Counted from the stretch's first letter, positions 26,023 through 34,025 are shown. The stretch is 64,000 nt of DNA from an uncultured Clostridia bacterium (GCA_947627465.1 CANQWD010000001.1:80561-144560); one strand, 5' to 3'. The notes: generated by a model from the letters alone, not told the origin. Program-made: numbers and translations.

Positions 26023-26051
26023 ATATTATGTTGACGTATCTCCTTTTATGA
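26023..26051 (-). promoter_or_regulatory. Sigma-E-type promoter of spoIIID
   Basis: On the - strand: -35 TCATAAA (26051-26045), 14-bp spacer, -10 CATAATAT (26030-26023). These match the Bacillus sigma-E consensus (KMATAWW and CATAnnnT). The expected transcription start near 26016 gives a short leader with the ribosome site at 26004-25998. Confidence 0.65.
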
Positions 26052-26075
26052 ATGCGGACAAATCTTAAAATTGCC

Positions 26076-26104
26076 TTGACAAGCTGCGCGTAATGTTGTA
26101 TAAT
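26076..26104 (+). promoter_or_regulatory. Sigma-A promoter for the gene at 26141
   Basis: TTGACA (26076-26081), 17-bp spacer, TATAAT (26099-26104). It is divergent from the spoIIID promoter, 25 bp away. Confidence 0.85.
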
Positions 26105-26140
26105 AAATGTGTATGCGGTTATTGGGACAGGGGGAGCATT

Positions 26141-26416
26141 ATGGATAGATCTGCGCTGCGCTTGACTAAGCGGCAATTTCTTGATACAATGGGTGAAAAA
26201 ATGTTCGACGCCTCGGAAAAAGCCGAATTTCCCGAAAGTATACACAAGGAGCGCGTTTACGCCGTTTATGACAATATAACCGGAACGTTTCGACATATTT
26301 TGCTGCCTTGCGATAAGAAAAATTGTTTTACGGTGATAATAGTGGATCTGTCGGACGGCTCAATTTACGGGTATTATCCGTTGGATTTGAATGAGGAATA
26401 CGGATTGGACAAGTGA
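26141..26416 (+). CDS. Uncharacterised protein, 91 residues
   Basis: I do not recognise this small soluble protein. It begins MDRSALRLTKRQF and has a beta-rich middle (VYAVYDNITGTF, CFTVIIVDLSDGSIYGYY). The ATG at 26141 follows GGGGGAGCATT. It has its own promoter and is followed by two further genes on the same strand. The window shows nothing about its role. Confidence 0.7.
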   Translation: MDRSALRLTKRQFLDTMGEKMFDASEKAEFPESIHKERVYAVYDNITGTFRHILLPCDKKNCFTVIIVDLSDGSIYGYYPLDLNEEYGLDK

Positions 26417-26491
26417 TATATCGAAACAATTCAATGTATGAAACGTACAGCGAAAAGTTTCGGATCGTATTACATAATATTGGTAAGGAAA

Positions 26492-26992
26492 ATGGGACGG
26501 CAGATAAATTATTATATTGAGCACGAGAGTATTTTGCAGATTGCGGAATTGGCTTTGGAATGTGGTTGTGAGATCATCAAGGAAAATCTTGAAGTTCGCC
26601 CGACGAGGGTTATCCGCACGCGTGATATTTCATTGCTAAAGCCCAATGATTGGCATTTTTGGTTTTACGTTCCCGAGGCGGGGAAGTTTGCGGTCAAAAA
26701 ATACGATTGCGGCGAACGGGTTGATCACAGCTTCAGCGAAAGCGGAAACTCTCTTATCGAAGCGGGAGTGTCGCTTGTCCTTGATGATGAAAAGGAAATA
26801 CGAAGAAACCGTTTGTATGTTCAGTCGGGTTATTACGACAGCAATGGAGTTTGGGTTCCGCGACCGAAATGCGTTGACGCGGTCTACAATAAGTTGGTGC
26901 GGCGTGTGAAGAAGCTGACTGCCTACGACGGATTTTACTACGTCACGGAGCATTGCCAAAAGCTGTTTGACGAGGGATATAATAAGAGGTAA
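26492..26992 (+). CDS. Uncharacterised protein, 166 residues
   Basis: I do not recognise this family. A soluble protein with the opening MGRQINYYIEHESILQIAE and an aromatic-rich middle (NDWHFWFYVPEAGKF, SGYYDSNGVWVPRP). The ATG at 26492 follows GGTAAGGAAA; an earlier in-frame ATG at 26438 has no ribosome site. It lies 3 bp before the PLP-lyase gene and is probably co-expressed with it. Confidence 0.7.
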   Translation: MGRQINYYIEHESILQIAELALECGCEIIKENLEVRPTRVIRTRDISLLKPNDWHFWFYVPEAGKFAVKKYDCGERVDHSFSESGNSLIEAGVSLVLDDEKEIRRNRLYVQSGYYDSNGVWVPRPKCVDAVYNKLVRRVKKLTAYDGFYYVTEHCQKLFDEGYNKR

Positions 26993-26995
26993 ATT

Positions 26996-28246
26996 ATGGA
27001 TTTTTTTGAGTTTTCGGATAAAATAAAATCGGCGGCGGACAAGGCATTGGAGATTACAAAGCCGCAGTTTGCGGAACTTGACAGGCTTGCCGAGTATAAC
27101 GGTCAGCGTGTTTTAAAGGCGTTTATCGACAACAGGGTGAGCGAAATGCACCTCAAAGGCACGACGGGCTACGGGTACAACGACGACGGGCGCGATAAGC
27201 TTGACACGGTTTTCGCGCAGGTGCTCGGCACGGAGGACGCTTTGGTGCGTTTCAATTTCGTGAACGGTACGCACGCGCTTACCACTGCACTTTTCGGAGT
27301 TCTCCGCACGGGCGATACATTGCTGTCCGTCACGGGAATGCCTTACGATACTATGCAAGAGGTGATACTCGGCGAGGGGTGCGGTTCGCTGAGGGATTTC
27401 GGTGTGAACTTCGGAATGGTGCCGCTGCTCAATGACGGAACTCCCGATTACGCGGAAATAACAAAACGCGCTCCCGAAGCTAAGCTTGCGTATATCCAGC
27501 GTTCGCGTGGATATTCGCTGCGCCCGTCATTCGATATCGCGACGATCGAGAAGATCGTAAAGGCGATACGCGGCGGCAATAAAAATTGCATAATTATGGT
27601 GGATAACTGCTATGGCGAACTTGTCGAGGAGCGTGAGCCTACATCGGTCGGCGCGGACATGATAGTCGGCAGCCTTATCAAGAATTTGGGCGGAGGTATA
27701 GCCGAAACGGGCGGTTACATAGCGGGCAGAGCCGATTTGATAGAGCAGTGCTCTTATCGTTTGACGTGCCCGGGCGCGGGAAAAGAGGTCGGCTGTACGC
27801 TGAACCAGAACCGCGGCTTGTATATGGGGTTGTTCCACGCGCCCGAGGCAGTCTGCGCGGCGCTGAAAACAAGCGTTTTCGCGGCGGCATTCTTTGAGAA
27901 TTTGGGCTACGAGGCGTTTCCTAAGTACAACGAAAAGCGCACGGATATCATAGCGGCGTTAAAGCTCGGAACTCCCGAAAAGCTTATCGCGTTCTGCGAG
28001 GGAATACAAAGCGGCTCGCCGATCGACAGCAATGCCGCGCCCGAGCCTTGGGATATGCCGGGCTATGACAGTAAGGTGATTATGGCGGCGGGCGCGTTCA
28101 CAATGGGAGCTTCGATAGAACTTTCCGCCGACGCGCCGCTTCGAGAGCCGTTCGCCGTATGGCTGCAAGGCGGACTTACGTTCCCGACAGGCAAGGCGGG
28201 GATAATGCTTGCGGCTCGGCGAATGGAAGAAAAGGGCTTGCTATGA
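26996..28246 (+). CDS. Methionine gamma-lyase-type PLP protein (YnbB/aluminium-resistance family)
   Basis: A fold-type I PLP enzyme of 416 residues. It matches the family annotated as methionine gamma-lyase family or aluminium-resistance protein (YnbB in Bacillus). Visible blocks are KGTTGYGYNDDGRDKLD, GTHALTTALFG, IMVDNCYGELVEE, and the PLP-lysine block VGSLIKNLGGGIAETGGY. AGAFTMGASIELSADAP and PTGKAGIMLAARR close the protein. The catalysed reaction is not established for this family. It overlaps the CrtO-like gene by 4 bp (ATGA). Confidence 0.88.
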   Translation: MDFFEFSDKIKSAADKALEITKPQFAELDRLAEYNGQRVLKAFIDNRVSEMHLKGTTGYGYNDDGRDKLDTVFAQVLGTEDALVRFNFVNGTHALTTALFGVLRTGDTLLSVTGMPYDTMQEVILGEGCGSLRDFGVNFGMVPLLNDGTPDYAEITKRAPEAKLAYIQRSRGYSLRPSFDIATIEKIVKAIRGGNKNCIIMVDNCYGELVEEREPTSVGADMIVGSLIKNLGGGIAETGGYIAGRADLIEQCSYRLTCPGAGKEVGCTLNQNRGLYMGLFHAPEAVCAALKTSVFAAAFFENLGYEAFPKYNEKRTDIIAALKLGTPEKLIAFCEGIQSGSPIDSNAAPEPWDMPGYDSKVIMAAGAFTMGASIELSADAPLREPFAVWLQGGLTFPTGKAGIMLAARRMEEKGLL

Positions 28247-28788
28247 GTAAAACAAAGCGGTTTATGTACATTGCGGCAGGCGGCAGTCTTGCTTTGATGT
28301 TCCTGTTTTTTATACTTATGAGAAACACGAGCCGAAACGCGTTTATGACGCTTGGGGTAACGTTTATGACAATCTGTTATCACTTTACGGTAAGGCTTGT
28401 GATAGGCGAGTTTGCGGGCAGAATAAATCTTGAAAGTTTCGATTTTGACGCGGGGCGTTTCCGCGAGTTCGGGTTTGAGAGAAAACTGTACAGGGCTTTG
28501 CGCGTTAGAAAGTGGAAAAAATTCATTCCAACTTACGATGAAAAGCAGTTTTCTTTTAAAGAATGTTCGCTTGGCGATTTGGCGCGGGCGACCTGCCGCG
28601 CGGAAGTTACGCATTGGCTGTGTATTTTGGCAAGCCTTGCGACGATCTTCTTTTCAACATGGTTCGGCTCGACGGCGGCGTTTGTTATAACGGGAATTTT
28701 CGGCGCGCTTATCGATCTGGTTTTTGTGATCGTTCAGAGATACAACCGTCCGCGTTTGCTGAAAGCGCAGAAAAGGAGAAACGGATGA
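28243..28788 (+). CDS. CrtO-like membrane acyltransferase
   Basis: A 181-residue membrane protein resembling staphylococcal CrtO, the glycosyl-4,4'-diaponeurosporenoate acyltransferase that finishes staphyloxanthin. Shared features are the VRKWKKFIPTY block, RAEVTHWLCIL and the C-terminal VQRYNRPRLLK. Four hydrophobic segments are visible: two at the N terminus (about 8-27 and 33-55) and two near the C terminus (about 118-135 and 140-160). No carotenoid biosynthesis genes are in the window, so it may acylate another lipid or glycan. The ATG at 28243 overlaps the preceding stop, and the stop overlaps the GNAT start. Confidence 0.8.
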   Translation: MSKTKRFMYIAAGGSLALMFLFFILMRNTSRNAFMTLGVTFMTICYHFTVRLVIGEFAGRINLESFDFDAGRFREFGFERKLYRALRVRKWKKFIPTYDEKQFSFKECSLGDLARATCRAEVTHWLCILASLATIFFSTWFGSTAAFVITGIFGALIDLVFVIVQRYNRPRLLKAQKRRNG

Positions 28789-29285
28789 TCGAAATAACAA
28801 AGGCGCTTCCGTGCGACGCGGAGGAAATTTTCGCGATCTACGAGCAGCTCAAAGGCTCTCCGGGCTGCACGTGGGACGAGGATTATCCGACGCTGGAATT
28901 CGTGCGACGTGATATTGAGGAGCGCAATTCGCTGTACAAGCTGAGCGAGGACGGCGTAATAATCGCGGCGGCGTATTTGGGCGATTTTGAGGAGTGTGAG
29001 CGCCCCGAATGCTTCGACGGGTCGATAAAGCGGCTGGGGGAACTCTCGCGCGTTGGGGTTCGCCGAGGATATCACCGAAAGGGATACGCGGAGCGGCTGT
29101 TGAGTACGTTGTTGAACGAGGCGGCGGCTCTTGGCTACGACAATTTGGCGCTGCTTGTCGGAACGAAGAATTTCGCCGCAATAGCGCTGTATGAGAAAAT
29201 GGGATTTCGGCGCTGCGGCGAGGGCGATATGTATGATACGCATTGGTTTTTCTACGAAATAACATTAAATGAGGTGCAAAAATGA
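28785..29285 (+). CDS. GNAT family N-acetyltransferase
   Basis: An acetyl-CoA-dependent N-acetyltransferase of 166 residues. The acetyl-CoA-binding motif A is VGVRRGYHRKGYAERLL, with Q/RxxGxG/A in the form RGYHRKGY; motif B is FAAIALYEKMGFRRCGE. The acceptor is unknown. ATGA overlaps couple it to the CrtO-like gene before and to yloC after. Confidence 0.9.
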   Translation: MIEITKALPCDAEEIFAIYEQLKGSPGCTWDEDYPTLEFVRRDIEERNSLYKLSEDGVIIAAAYLGDFEECERPECFDGSIKRLGELSRVGVRRGYHRKGYAERLLSTLLNEAAALGYDNLALLVGTKNFAAIALYEKMGFRRCGEGDMYDTHWFFYEITLNEVQK

Positions 29286-30160
29286 TCAGAAGTATGACGG
29301 GCTTTGGCAGAGGTCATCAAGTGTTGGGCGGCAGAGACATCACCGTTGAGATACGCGCGGTAAACCACCGCTATTACGAGTTTTCAAGCCGTTTGCCGCG
29401 GACTTATACGTTCGCCGAGGAAAAGCTTAAGGCTCTGCTTCAAGGGAAAATTTCGCGCGGCAAGGTCGAGGTTTCGGTGCTTGTGCAGAACGTCACCGCC
29501 GTTTCCGAAAAGATAACAGCGAACAAAGAGGTGATCGCGGAATACGTTGCGGCGCTTCGTGAGATAAAGGACGAACTTGAACTTTCGGACGACCTTTCGC
29601 TGTCGTCGATAATGCGGCTTCCCGACGCGTTCACCGTGGTTAAAGAGGAAGCGGACGAGGAGCAGATGTGGCTCGATCTGAAAACGGTCGCCGAGGAAGC
29701 TCTCGAAAACTTTATTAAAATGCGCGAGACCGAGGGTGAGCGTATGAGAGCGGATATCGCGGGGCGGCTCGATACGATAGAAAACAACGTAGAGTTTATC
29801 GAAAAGCGTTCGCCTATCATTGTTGAGAGTTACAGAAAACGGCTTTACGATAAGATGTGCGAGGTGCTTGAGGGAAAGGGTATCGACGAGAACCGCATAC
29901 TTCTCGAAGCGGGGATATTCTCCGAGAAAACCGCCGTCGATGAGGAAACCGTGCGTTTGCGTTCGCATATAGCGCAGTTCCGCGAAATGCTGAACAGCGC
30001 GGAGCCGATAGGCAGAAAGCTCGACTTTCTGGTTCAGGAAATGAACAGAGAAACCAATACGATAGGCTCCAAAGTTCAAGATATTGAAGTAACGAAAATC
30101 GTCGTCGACCAGAAAAGCGAGATTGAGAAAATACGCGAACAGATCCAGAATATTGAATGA
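29282..30160 (+). CDS. yloC: YicC/YloC family endoribonuclease
   Basis: An endoribonuclease of the YicC family, 292 residues. It opens MIRSMTGFGRG, the family hallmark, with VEIRAVNHRYYEFSSRLPR. The C-terminal DUF1732 block includes GRKLDFLVQEMNRETNTIGSK. In most Firmicutes yloC is followed by remA, gmk and rpoZ; none is present here, so the gene has been separated from that block. Its start overlaps the GNAT stop. Confidence 0.94.
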   Translation: MIRSMTGFGRGHQVLGGRDITVEIRAVNHRYYEFSSRLPRTYTFAEEKLKALLQGKISRGKVEVSVLVQNVTAVSEKITANKEVIAEYVAALREIKDELELSDDLSLSSIMRLPDAFTVVKEEADEEQMWLDLKTVAEEALENFIKMRETEGERMRADIAGRLDTIENNVEFIEKRSPIIVESYRKRLYDKMCEVLEGKGIDENRILLEAGIFSEKTAVDEETVRLRSHIAQFREMLNSAEPIGRKLDFLVQEMNRETNTIGSKVQDIEVTKIVVDQKSEIEKIREQIQNIE

Positions 30161-30168
30161 GGTGAAAT

Positions 30169-30699
30169 ATGCAGTTACCGCAGGAGATCATTAACAGCCG
30201 ACAACTCGACGCGTACACGGATACGGACGCGGAATTGTTGTTCGCGGTGAAGAATTATAATGAAAAAATGGCGCTGGCGCAGAGATTCAAGCGGCGGCTT
30301 CGACTGCTCGAAAATGTGTTTTTGGCGGCGAATATCGGTATACTGATAATCTTCGGAATGATACCGACGGGCGTTGTGTTTTTGATAAATAATCCGCGGA
30401 TAATATGGTTTGAAAACGCGTGCGCTATCGTGTTTATCGTCGCGTTTATCATATTCGGGCTGTGGAAGCGCGTGCCTGTTGCCGTGACTGCGGCTTCGGC
30501 GCTGCTGATTTTTTCCGATGCGCGGTATTTTATGCTTGTCGGCGTGAATATCGTATTTACCGTTTTTATTCTGAAAAACCGCGCCGTTATGCGGGCTATG
30601 GACGGCTATCCGAACTTTTACCGAATACACGTCGAGAAGCATAATGGAAAAAAAACTAATAATTCCGAAAAAGATATTGACAAATCGGAAGAAAAGTAA
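30169..30699 (+). CDS. Uncharacterised membrane protein, 176 residues
   Basis: I do not recognise this family. The first ~45 residues are charged, followed by four hydrophobic segments (about 46-67, 72-90, 96-113, 117-132), then a charged C-terminal tail. The ribosome site is GAGGTGAAAT. It follows yloC by 8 bp. The promoter of the FMN riboswitch begins inside its last codons. Confidence 0.72.
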   Translation: MQLPQEIINSRQLDAYTDTDAELLFAVKNYNEKMALAQRFKRRLRLLENVFLAANIGILIIFGMIPTGVVFLINNPRIIWFENACAIVFIVAFIIFGLWKRVPVAVTAASALLIFSDARYFMLVGVNIVFTVFILKNRAVMRAMDGYPNFYRIHVEKHNGKKTNNSEKDIDKSEEK

Positions 30700-30705
30700 T
30701 ATAAT
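30677..30705 (+). promoter_or_regulatory. Sigma-A promoter of the FMN riboswitch-ribU unit
   Basis: TTGACA (30677-30682), 17-bp spacer, TATAAT (30700-30705), about 20 bp before the aptamer. The -35 overlaps the 3' end of the preceding gene. Confidence 0.88.
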
Positions 30706-30728
30706 AATATCGTAACAACAAAATCTGT

Positions 30729-30850
<122 letters not shown>

Positions 30851-30860
30851 ATATTTGTAC

Positions 30861-30901
30861 GCCCCCTTTGTAACCGCGTCAAGCGGTCGGAGGGGGCTTT
30901 C
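30861..30901 (+). terminator. Riboswitch expression-platform terminator
   Basis: GCCCCCT pairs with AGGGGGC (about 30861-30897), enclosing a CCGC/GCGG mini-stem, followed by TTTCCGATTT. It is expected to form when FMN is bound. Confidence 0.8.
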
Positions 30902-30933
30902 CGATTTCCCCCCGAGGAAAGGGAATTTTCACA

Positions 30934-31563
30934 ATGGAAAACATCAAAACAACAAGAAAATTTGATGTAAGACGGCTGGTGTTTACGGCGCTTATGGGAG
31001 CTATCTCAATCGTGCTGGCGGAGTTCTTGAAGTTTAGACTTCCCGTAATGCCCGGGTTTATCAAGTTCGATTTCTCGGACGTGCCCGCGATGTTGGCTTC
31101 TCTTACAATGGGACCTATTTCGGGAGTGTTCGTGTGCGTTATCAAGAATGTGTGGGGCTGCCTTACAAGCTCCACGGGGTGCGTGGGCGAGTTGCAAAAC
31201 CTTGTTTTAAGTGTGGCGCTGGTGCTTCCCGCGGGTCTTATGGCTCACAAAAACGGCAGCGTTAAACGCGCGGCGGTCGGTTCGCTTTTGGGAGCGGCGG
31301 CTATGGCGGCGATAAGTTTTCCCGCGAATTATTTCATTATGTATCCAATCTACGCGCAGGTGTTTAAAACGCCTATGGAGGGCATTATCGGAATGTACAA
31401 GGCAATTTTGCCGAGCGTTGAAACCTTGCCGCAGTGTCTGCTTATCTTTAATGTGCCGTTCACACTCGTTAAAGGGCTTGTCGCGGGAATTTTCTCCGTG
31501 GTTCTGTATAAGAAATTAAGACCCGTGTTCAACGGAATGTATCGGGGGCACGCGAGTGTTTGA
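30934..31563 (+). CDS. ribU: Riboflavin ECF transporter S component RibU
   Basis: Substrate-binding membrane subunit of an energy-coupling-factor transporter for riboflavin, 209 residues. About six hydrophobic segments are visible. Family features are VFTALMGAISIVLAEFLKF at the start, FDFSDVPAMLASLTMGP, and a GxxNxxNYFxMYPIY-like stretch (PANYFIMYPIY). The FMN riboswitch directly upstream supports the assignment. The shared EcfA/EcfT module is not in the window. The ATG follows GGAAAGGGAATTTTCACA. Confidence 0.95.
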   Translation: MENIKTTRKFDVRRLVFTALMGAISIVLAEFLKFRLPVMPGFIKFDFSDVPAMLASLTMGPISGVFVCVIKNVWGCLTSSTGCVGELQNLVLSVALVLPAGLMAHKNGSVKRAAVGSLLGAAAMAAISFPANYFIMYPIYAQVFKTPMEGIIGMYKAILPSVETLPQCLLIFNVPFTLVKGLVAGIFSVVLYKKLRPVFNGMYRGHASV

Positions 31564-31622
31564 CTAAAGCGGAACTATCGCGATAAACCGCAGAAAGTCG
31601 GTTTACGGAATATTATAAAAAA

Positions 31623-31654
31623 TGCCGCGCGGTGAAATTCACGCGGCGTTTTCT
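31623..31654 (+). terminator. Terminator after ribU
   Basis: Stem GCCGCG-GTGAA/TTCAC-GCGGC (small bulge) followed by GTTTTCT. The next promoter begins at once. Confidence 0.8.
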
Positions 31655-31655
31655 A

Positions 31656-31684
31656 TTGACATTGAGCCAAAAAAGCGCTATAAT
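31656..31684 (+). promoter_or_regulatory. Sigma-A promoter for the DUF5662 gene
   Basis: TTGACA (31656-31661), 17-bp spacer, TATAAT (31679-31684); start codon 35 bp downstream. Confidence 0.88.
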
Positions 31685-31718
31685 AGAATGGTAGAAATTT
31701 GAAAAGGGGACGGAGAAA

Positions 31719-32282
31719 ATGTCGATAAAGGACGAGCGCCGACTGCAAGGCGCGATTTTGCATTTCAAGACCATAACGAAGCACCGCCACAAGGTTATAG
31801 AGAATTGCGCGAAAGCGGGGATTTTGTTTCAAGGACTTTTTCACGACCTGTCGAAGTACACTCCGGAGGAGTTTTTGCCGGGAGCGGAGTTCTGCACGGG
31901 AACGCGCTCTCCGAACGAGGGTGAGCGCGAAAAGTACGGCTACTCCAAGGCGTGGATGCACCACAAGGGAAGAAACCGCCACCATTTCGAGTACTGGACG
32001 GATTACGACCCCGTAACGCGCGTGATGTCGCCCGTAAAAATGCCTTTGCGGTATGTTGTCGAGATGTTCTGCGACCGATTAGCCGCAAGTAAAATATATA
32101 AGGGTGAAAATTATACCGACAGTTGTCCGCTCGAATACTTTCTAAAGGGTAAAAAAATGCGCAAGATACATCCCGAGACCTCGCGGCTCTTGGAGAAGCT
32201 GCTGCGAATGCTCGTTGAAAAGGGTGAGGACAAAACGTTCGCGTACATTCGTTGGCTTTTAAAGCGAAATAAGGAATATTGA
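31719..32282 (+). CDS. DUF5662 family protein
   Basis: A 187-residue protein of the DUF5662 family, sometimes labelled catalase by transfer. It has many conserved histidines: HFKTITKHRHKV at the start, LFHDLSKYTPEEF, and KAWMHHKGRNRHHFEYW, followed by PLRYVVEMFCDRLAASKIYKG. This pattern resembles an HD-domain metal site (HD plus later HH pairs). Function is unknown. It is a single-gene unit with its own promoter and terminator. Confidence 0.86.
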   Translation: MSIKDERRLQGAILHFKTITKHRHKVIENCAKAGILFQGLFHDLSKYTPEEFLPGAEFCTGTRSPNEGEREKYGYSKAWMHHKGRNRHHFEYWTDYDPVTRVMSPVKMPLRYVVEMFCDRLAASKIYKGENYTDSCPLEYFLKGKKMRKIHPETSRLLEKLLRMLVEKGEDKTFAYIRWLLKRNKEY

Positions 32283-32301
32283 AAAACCCGTATCAATAAA
32301 A

Positions 32302-32326
32302 GTCCGCGTTTTCCGCGCGGATTTTT
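32302..32326 (+). terminator. Terminator after the DUF5662 gene
   Basis: Stem TCCGCG/CGCGGA with loop TTTTCCG-type, followed by T5. Confidence 0.85.
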
Positions 32327-32327
32327 A

Positions 32328-32347
32328 CTGTGTCAATTTTGGCACAG
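32328..32347. promoter_or_regulatory. Dyad CTGTGTCAA-TT-TTGGCACAG upstream of the Ltp gene
   Basis: Nine-base arms (32328-32336 and 32339-32347) with one mismatch around a TT centre, ending 7 bp before the -35 box. The geometry is that of an operator for a dimeric regulator. No regulator gene is adjacent. Confidence 0.45.
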
Positions 32348-32354
32348 ATAACCC

Positions 32355-32383
32355 TTGACGGCGAAGTTTTTAAAGCGTATAAT
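32355..32383 (+). promoter_or_regulatory. Sigma-A promoter of the Ltp-type lipoprotein gene
   Basis: TTGACG (32355-32360), 17-bp spacer, TATAAT (32378-32383). Confidence 0.85.
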
Positions 32384-32416
32384 ATACTTACACAATAAAA
32401 AAATGGAGGTAATTTT

Positions 32417-33310
32417 ATGAAAACAAAAATGATATCAACGGCGGTATGCGCCCTGTGCGTATTGGCTTTAACGGGCTGCGGCGAAATATCTTCGCCCGTC
32501 TCCGACGGTTCCGGCGCGTCGTCGGCAAGTTCAGCGGCAAGCCCAATGGTTAGCACGTCGACAAATTCAACATCAAGCGCCGCGTCAAATCAGTCGTCGA
32601 GTTCCGCGAAAACTTCGTCAACAGTCTCGGCGGTTTCGACCGAGCAGTCAAAAGCCGAGAGCTTGCCCGCACTATCTCAAAGCGATAAATACGTTGAAAT
32701 TTCTGTGCCCGATGAAACGTCGGAAAATTCGGAGGTCGGCAGTTTGTCGCAGAGGAACGCGGTCAGCAAGGCACGCGATTATTTGAAGTTCACTTCGTTT
32801 TCGCACGACGGTTTGGTTGAACAGTTGAAATTTGAGGGATTTTCCGCAGAGGACGCGGCATACGGAGCGGACAATTGCGGCGCGGATTGGAAAGAACAGG
32901 CGGTAAAAAAAGCCAAAGAATATTTGAAGACGCAATCTTTTTCGCGAGATGGTTTGATAGAACAGCTTGAATTTGAAAAATTCACTCACGAACAGGCGGT
33001 CTACGGCGTGGATAACGCGGGGCTTGATTCGTCAAGTCAGGCGGGCAAAAAAGCCGAGGAGTATCTGAAATACTCGGCGTTTTCGTACAGCGGTTTGGTG
33101 GAGCAGCTGGAGTTCGAGGGCTTTTCTCACGCCGACGCTGTGGCGGCGGTGGATTCCTGCGGCGCGGACTGGAACGAACAGGCTGCGAAAAAAGCGGAAG
33201 AATACCTGAAATACAGCTCGTTCTCGCGCACGGAACTTATCGAGCAGCTGGAGTTCGAGGGTTTCACTGCGGGTCAGGCGGCTTACGGAGCGCGTGCGGC
33301 GGGTCTTTGA
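32417..33310 (+). CDS. Ltp-type lipoprotein with four tandem repeats
   Basis: A surface lipoprotein of 297 residues. The signal peptide ends at lipobox LALTGC (Cys21). A Ser/Ala/Thr-rich spacer follows (about 22-85). The C-terminal half has four tandem Ltp repeats (Pfam host cell surface-exposed lipoprotein family) of about 47 residues, each with xAxxYLKxxxFSxxGLxEQLxFEGF and xAxYGxDxxGxDW. The phage TP-J34 Ltp protein of this family blocks injection of phage DNA (superinfection exclusion). No other phage genes are near, so this is a chromosomal copy. The ATG follows TGGAGGTAATTTT. Confidence 0.9.
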   Translation: MKTKMISTAVCALCVLALTGCGEISSPVSDGSGASSASSAASPMVSTSTNSTSSAASNQSSSSAKTSSTVSAVSTEQSKAESLPALSQSDKYVEISVPDETSENSEVGSLSQRNAVSKARDYLKFTSFSHDGLVEQLKFEGFSAEDAAYGADNCGADWKEQAVKKAKEYLKTQSFSRDGLIEQLEFEKFTHEQAVYGVDNAGLDSSSQAGKKAEEYLKYSAFSYSGLVEQLEFEGFSHADAVAAVDSCGADWNEQAAKKAEEYLKYSSFSRTELIEQLEFEGFTAGQAAYGARAAGL

Positions 33311-33318
33311 GCTTGCTC

Positions 33319-33347
33319 TTGACATTTCCGTGAAAATATGTTATAAT
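33319..33347 (+). promoter_or_regulatory. Promoter 1 upstream of the gene at 33509
   Basis: TTGACA (33319-33324), 17-bp spacer, TATAAT (33342-33347), extended -10 TG. It is the first copy of a duplicated promoter segment. Confidence 0.82.
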
Positions 33348-33470
33348 ATGAAAAGCGCAATAAACTTACAGCGAAAACGCTAAAAGTTGATTGGGTATAT
33401 CATTGGTATTGAAAAAATGTTATAATATAGAAAACGCGGTAGATTTACAGCGAAAATTCTGCGGGTTAAT
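33331..33470. repeat. Duplicated promoter-leader segment
   Basis: TGAAAATATGTTATAATATG with the following AAAGCG-TTACAGCGAAAA block is repeated about 79 bp later as TGAAAAAATGTTATAATATA with AAACGCG-TTACAGCGAAAA. Each copy ends in TTGATTG or TTAATTG. The second copy keeps the extended -10 (33421-33426) but lacks a good -35. Confidence 0.75.
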
Positions 33471-33508
33471 TGTGAGCCGTCGGAAGTAAAAACGAGAGGT
33501 GATGTCGA

Positions 33509-33895
33509 ATGAAAAAAGCATATAAAGTAACGTCGGTGTTGTGCTTGCTTATGGCGGTAATGGCGGTGATAGTCGGAATTGTCGCGCTGACTGTGGGCAG
33601 GCGTTCGTTCTTTTTCGGTTACGCTTTGTTTGGATTGATCGCGAGAGGCGGCGTGATGGGCTTTATCGGAAATGTTTTCTTGATTTTGTTCACAGTGGCG
33701 TGTTTCGGGCTGACAGGGCTTAGCGCTCTTGTTGACAACAAGAAAAGCGCTTTGATATGGGGCGCACTTTCCTGTCTTTTGGCGATTGCTTCTTTGATCG
33801 CGTCATTTGCCGGAAAAACTACGACTTTCGGAGACTTTATAGTTACCGCGATACCAATCGCACATACGCTGTTTATCGTCAAGAGCGCGGATTGA
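33509..33895 (+). CDS. Uncharacterised small membrane protein, 128 residues
   Basis: I do not recognise this family. Four hydrophobic segments can be seen: about 9-29, 34-50, 53-72 and 78-125 (the last may be two). A conserved-looking GRRSFFFGYALFGL loop lies between the first two. The ribosome site is GAGAGGTGATG. It is a single-gene unit with the duplicated promoter upstream and a terminator downstream. Confidence 0.72.
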   Translation: MKKAYKVTSVLCLLMAVMAVIVGIVALTVGRRSFFFGYALFGLIARGGVMGFIGNVFLILFTVACFGLTGLSALVDNKKSALIWGALSCLLAIASLIASFAGKTTTFGDFIVTAIPIAHTLFIVKSAD

Positions 33896-33911
33896 TATTG
33901 CATAATAGATT

Positions 33912-33945
33912 ATCTCATCGTATGAAAGCTGCGGTGAGATTTTTT
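33912..33945 (+). terminator. Terminator after the gene at 33509
   Basis: ATCTCATCG pairs with CGGTGAGAT (9 bp with one T-G wobble), followed by T5. Confidence 0.85.
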
Positions 33946-34025
33946 GTTACATTCTTAACGAACTTGGTATAAAAAATCTTAATTTTAACGGTTTTAAGAG
34001 AAATTTTGCGAAAATGTAACTTTTT

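Noticed and set aside
32417-33310. Prophage remnant around the Ltp lipoprotein
   Set aside because: No integrase, portal, terminase, att-like repeat or other phage gene is nearby.
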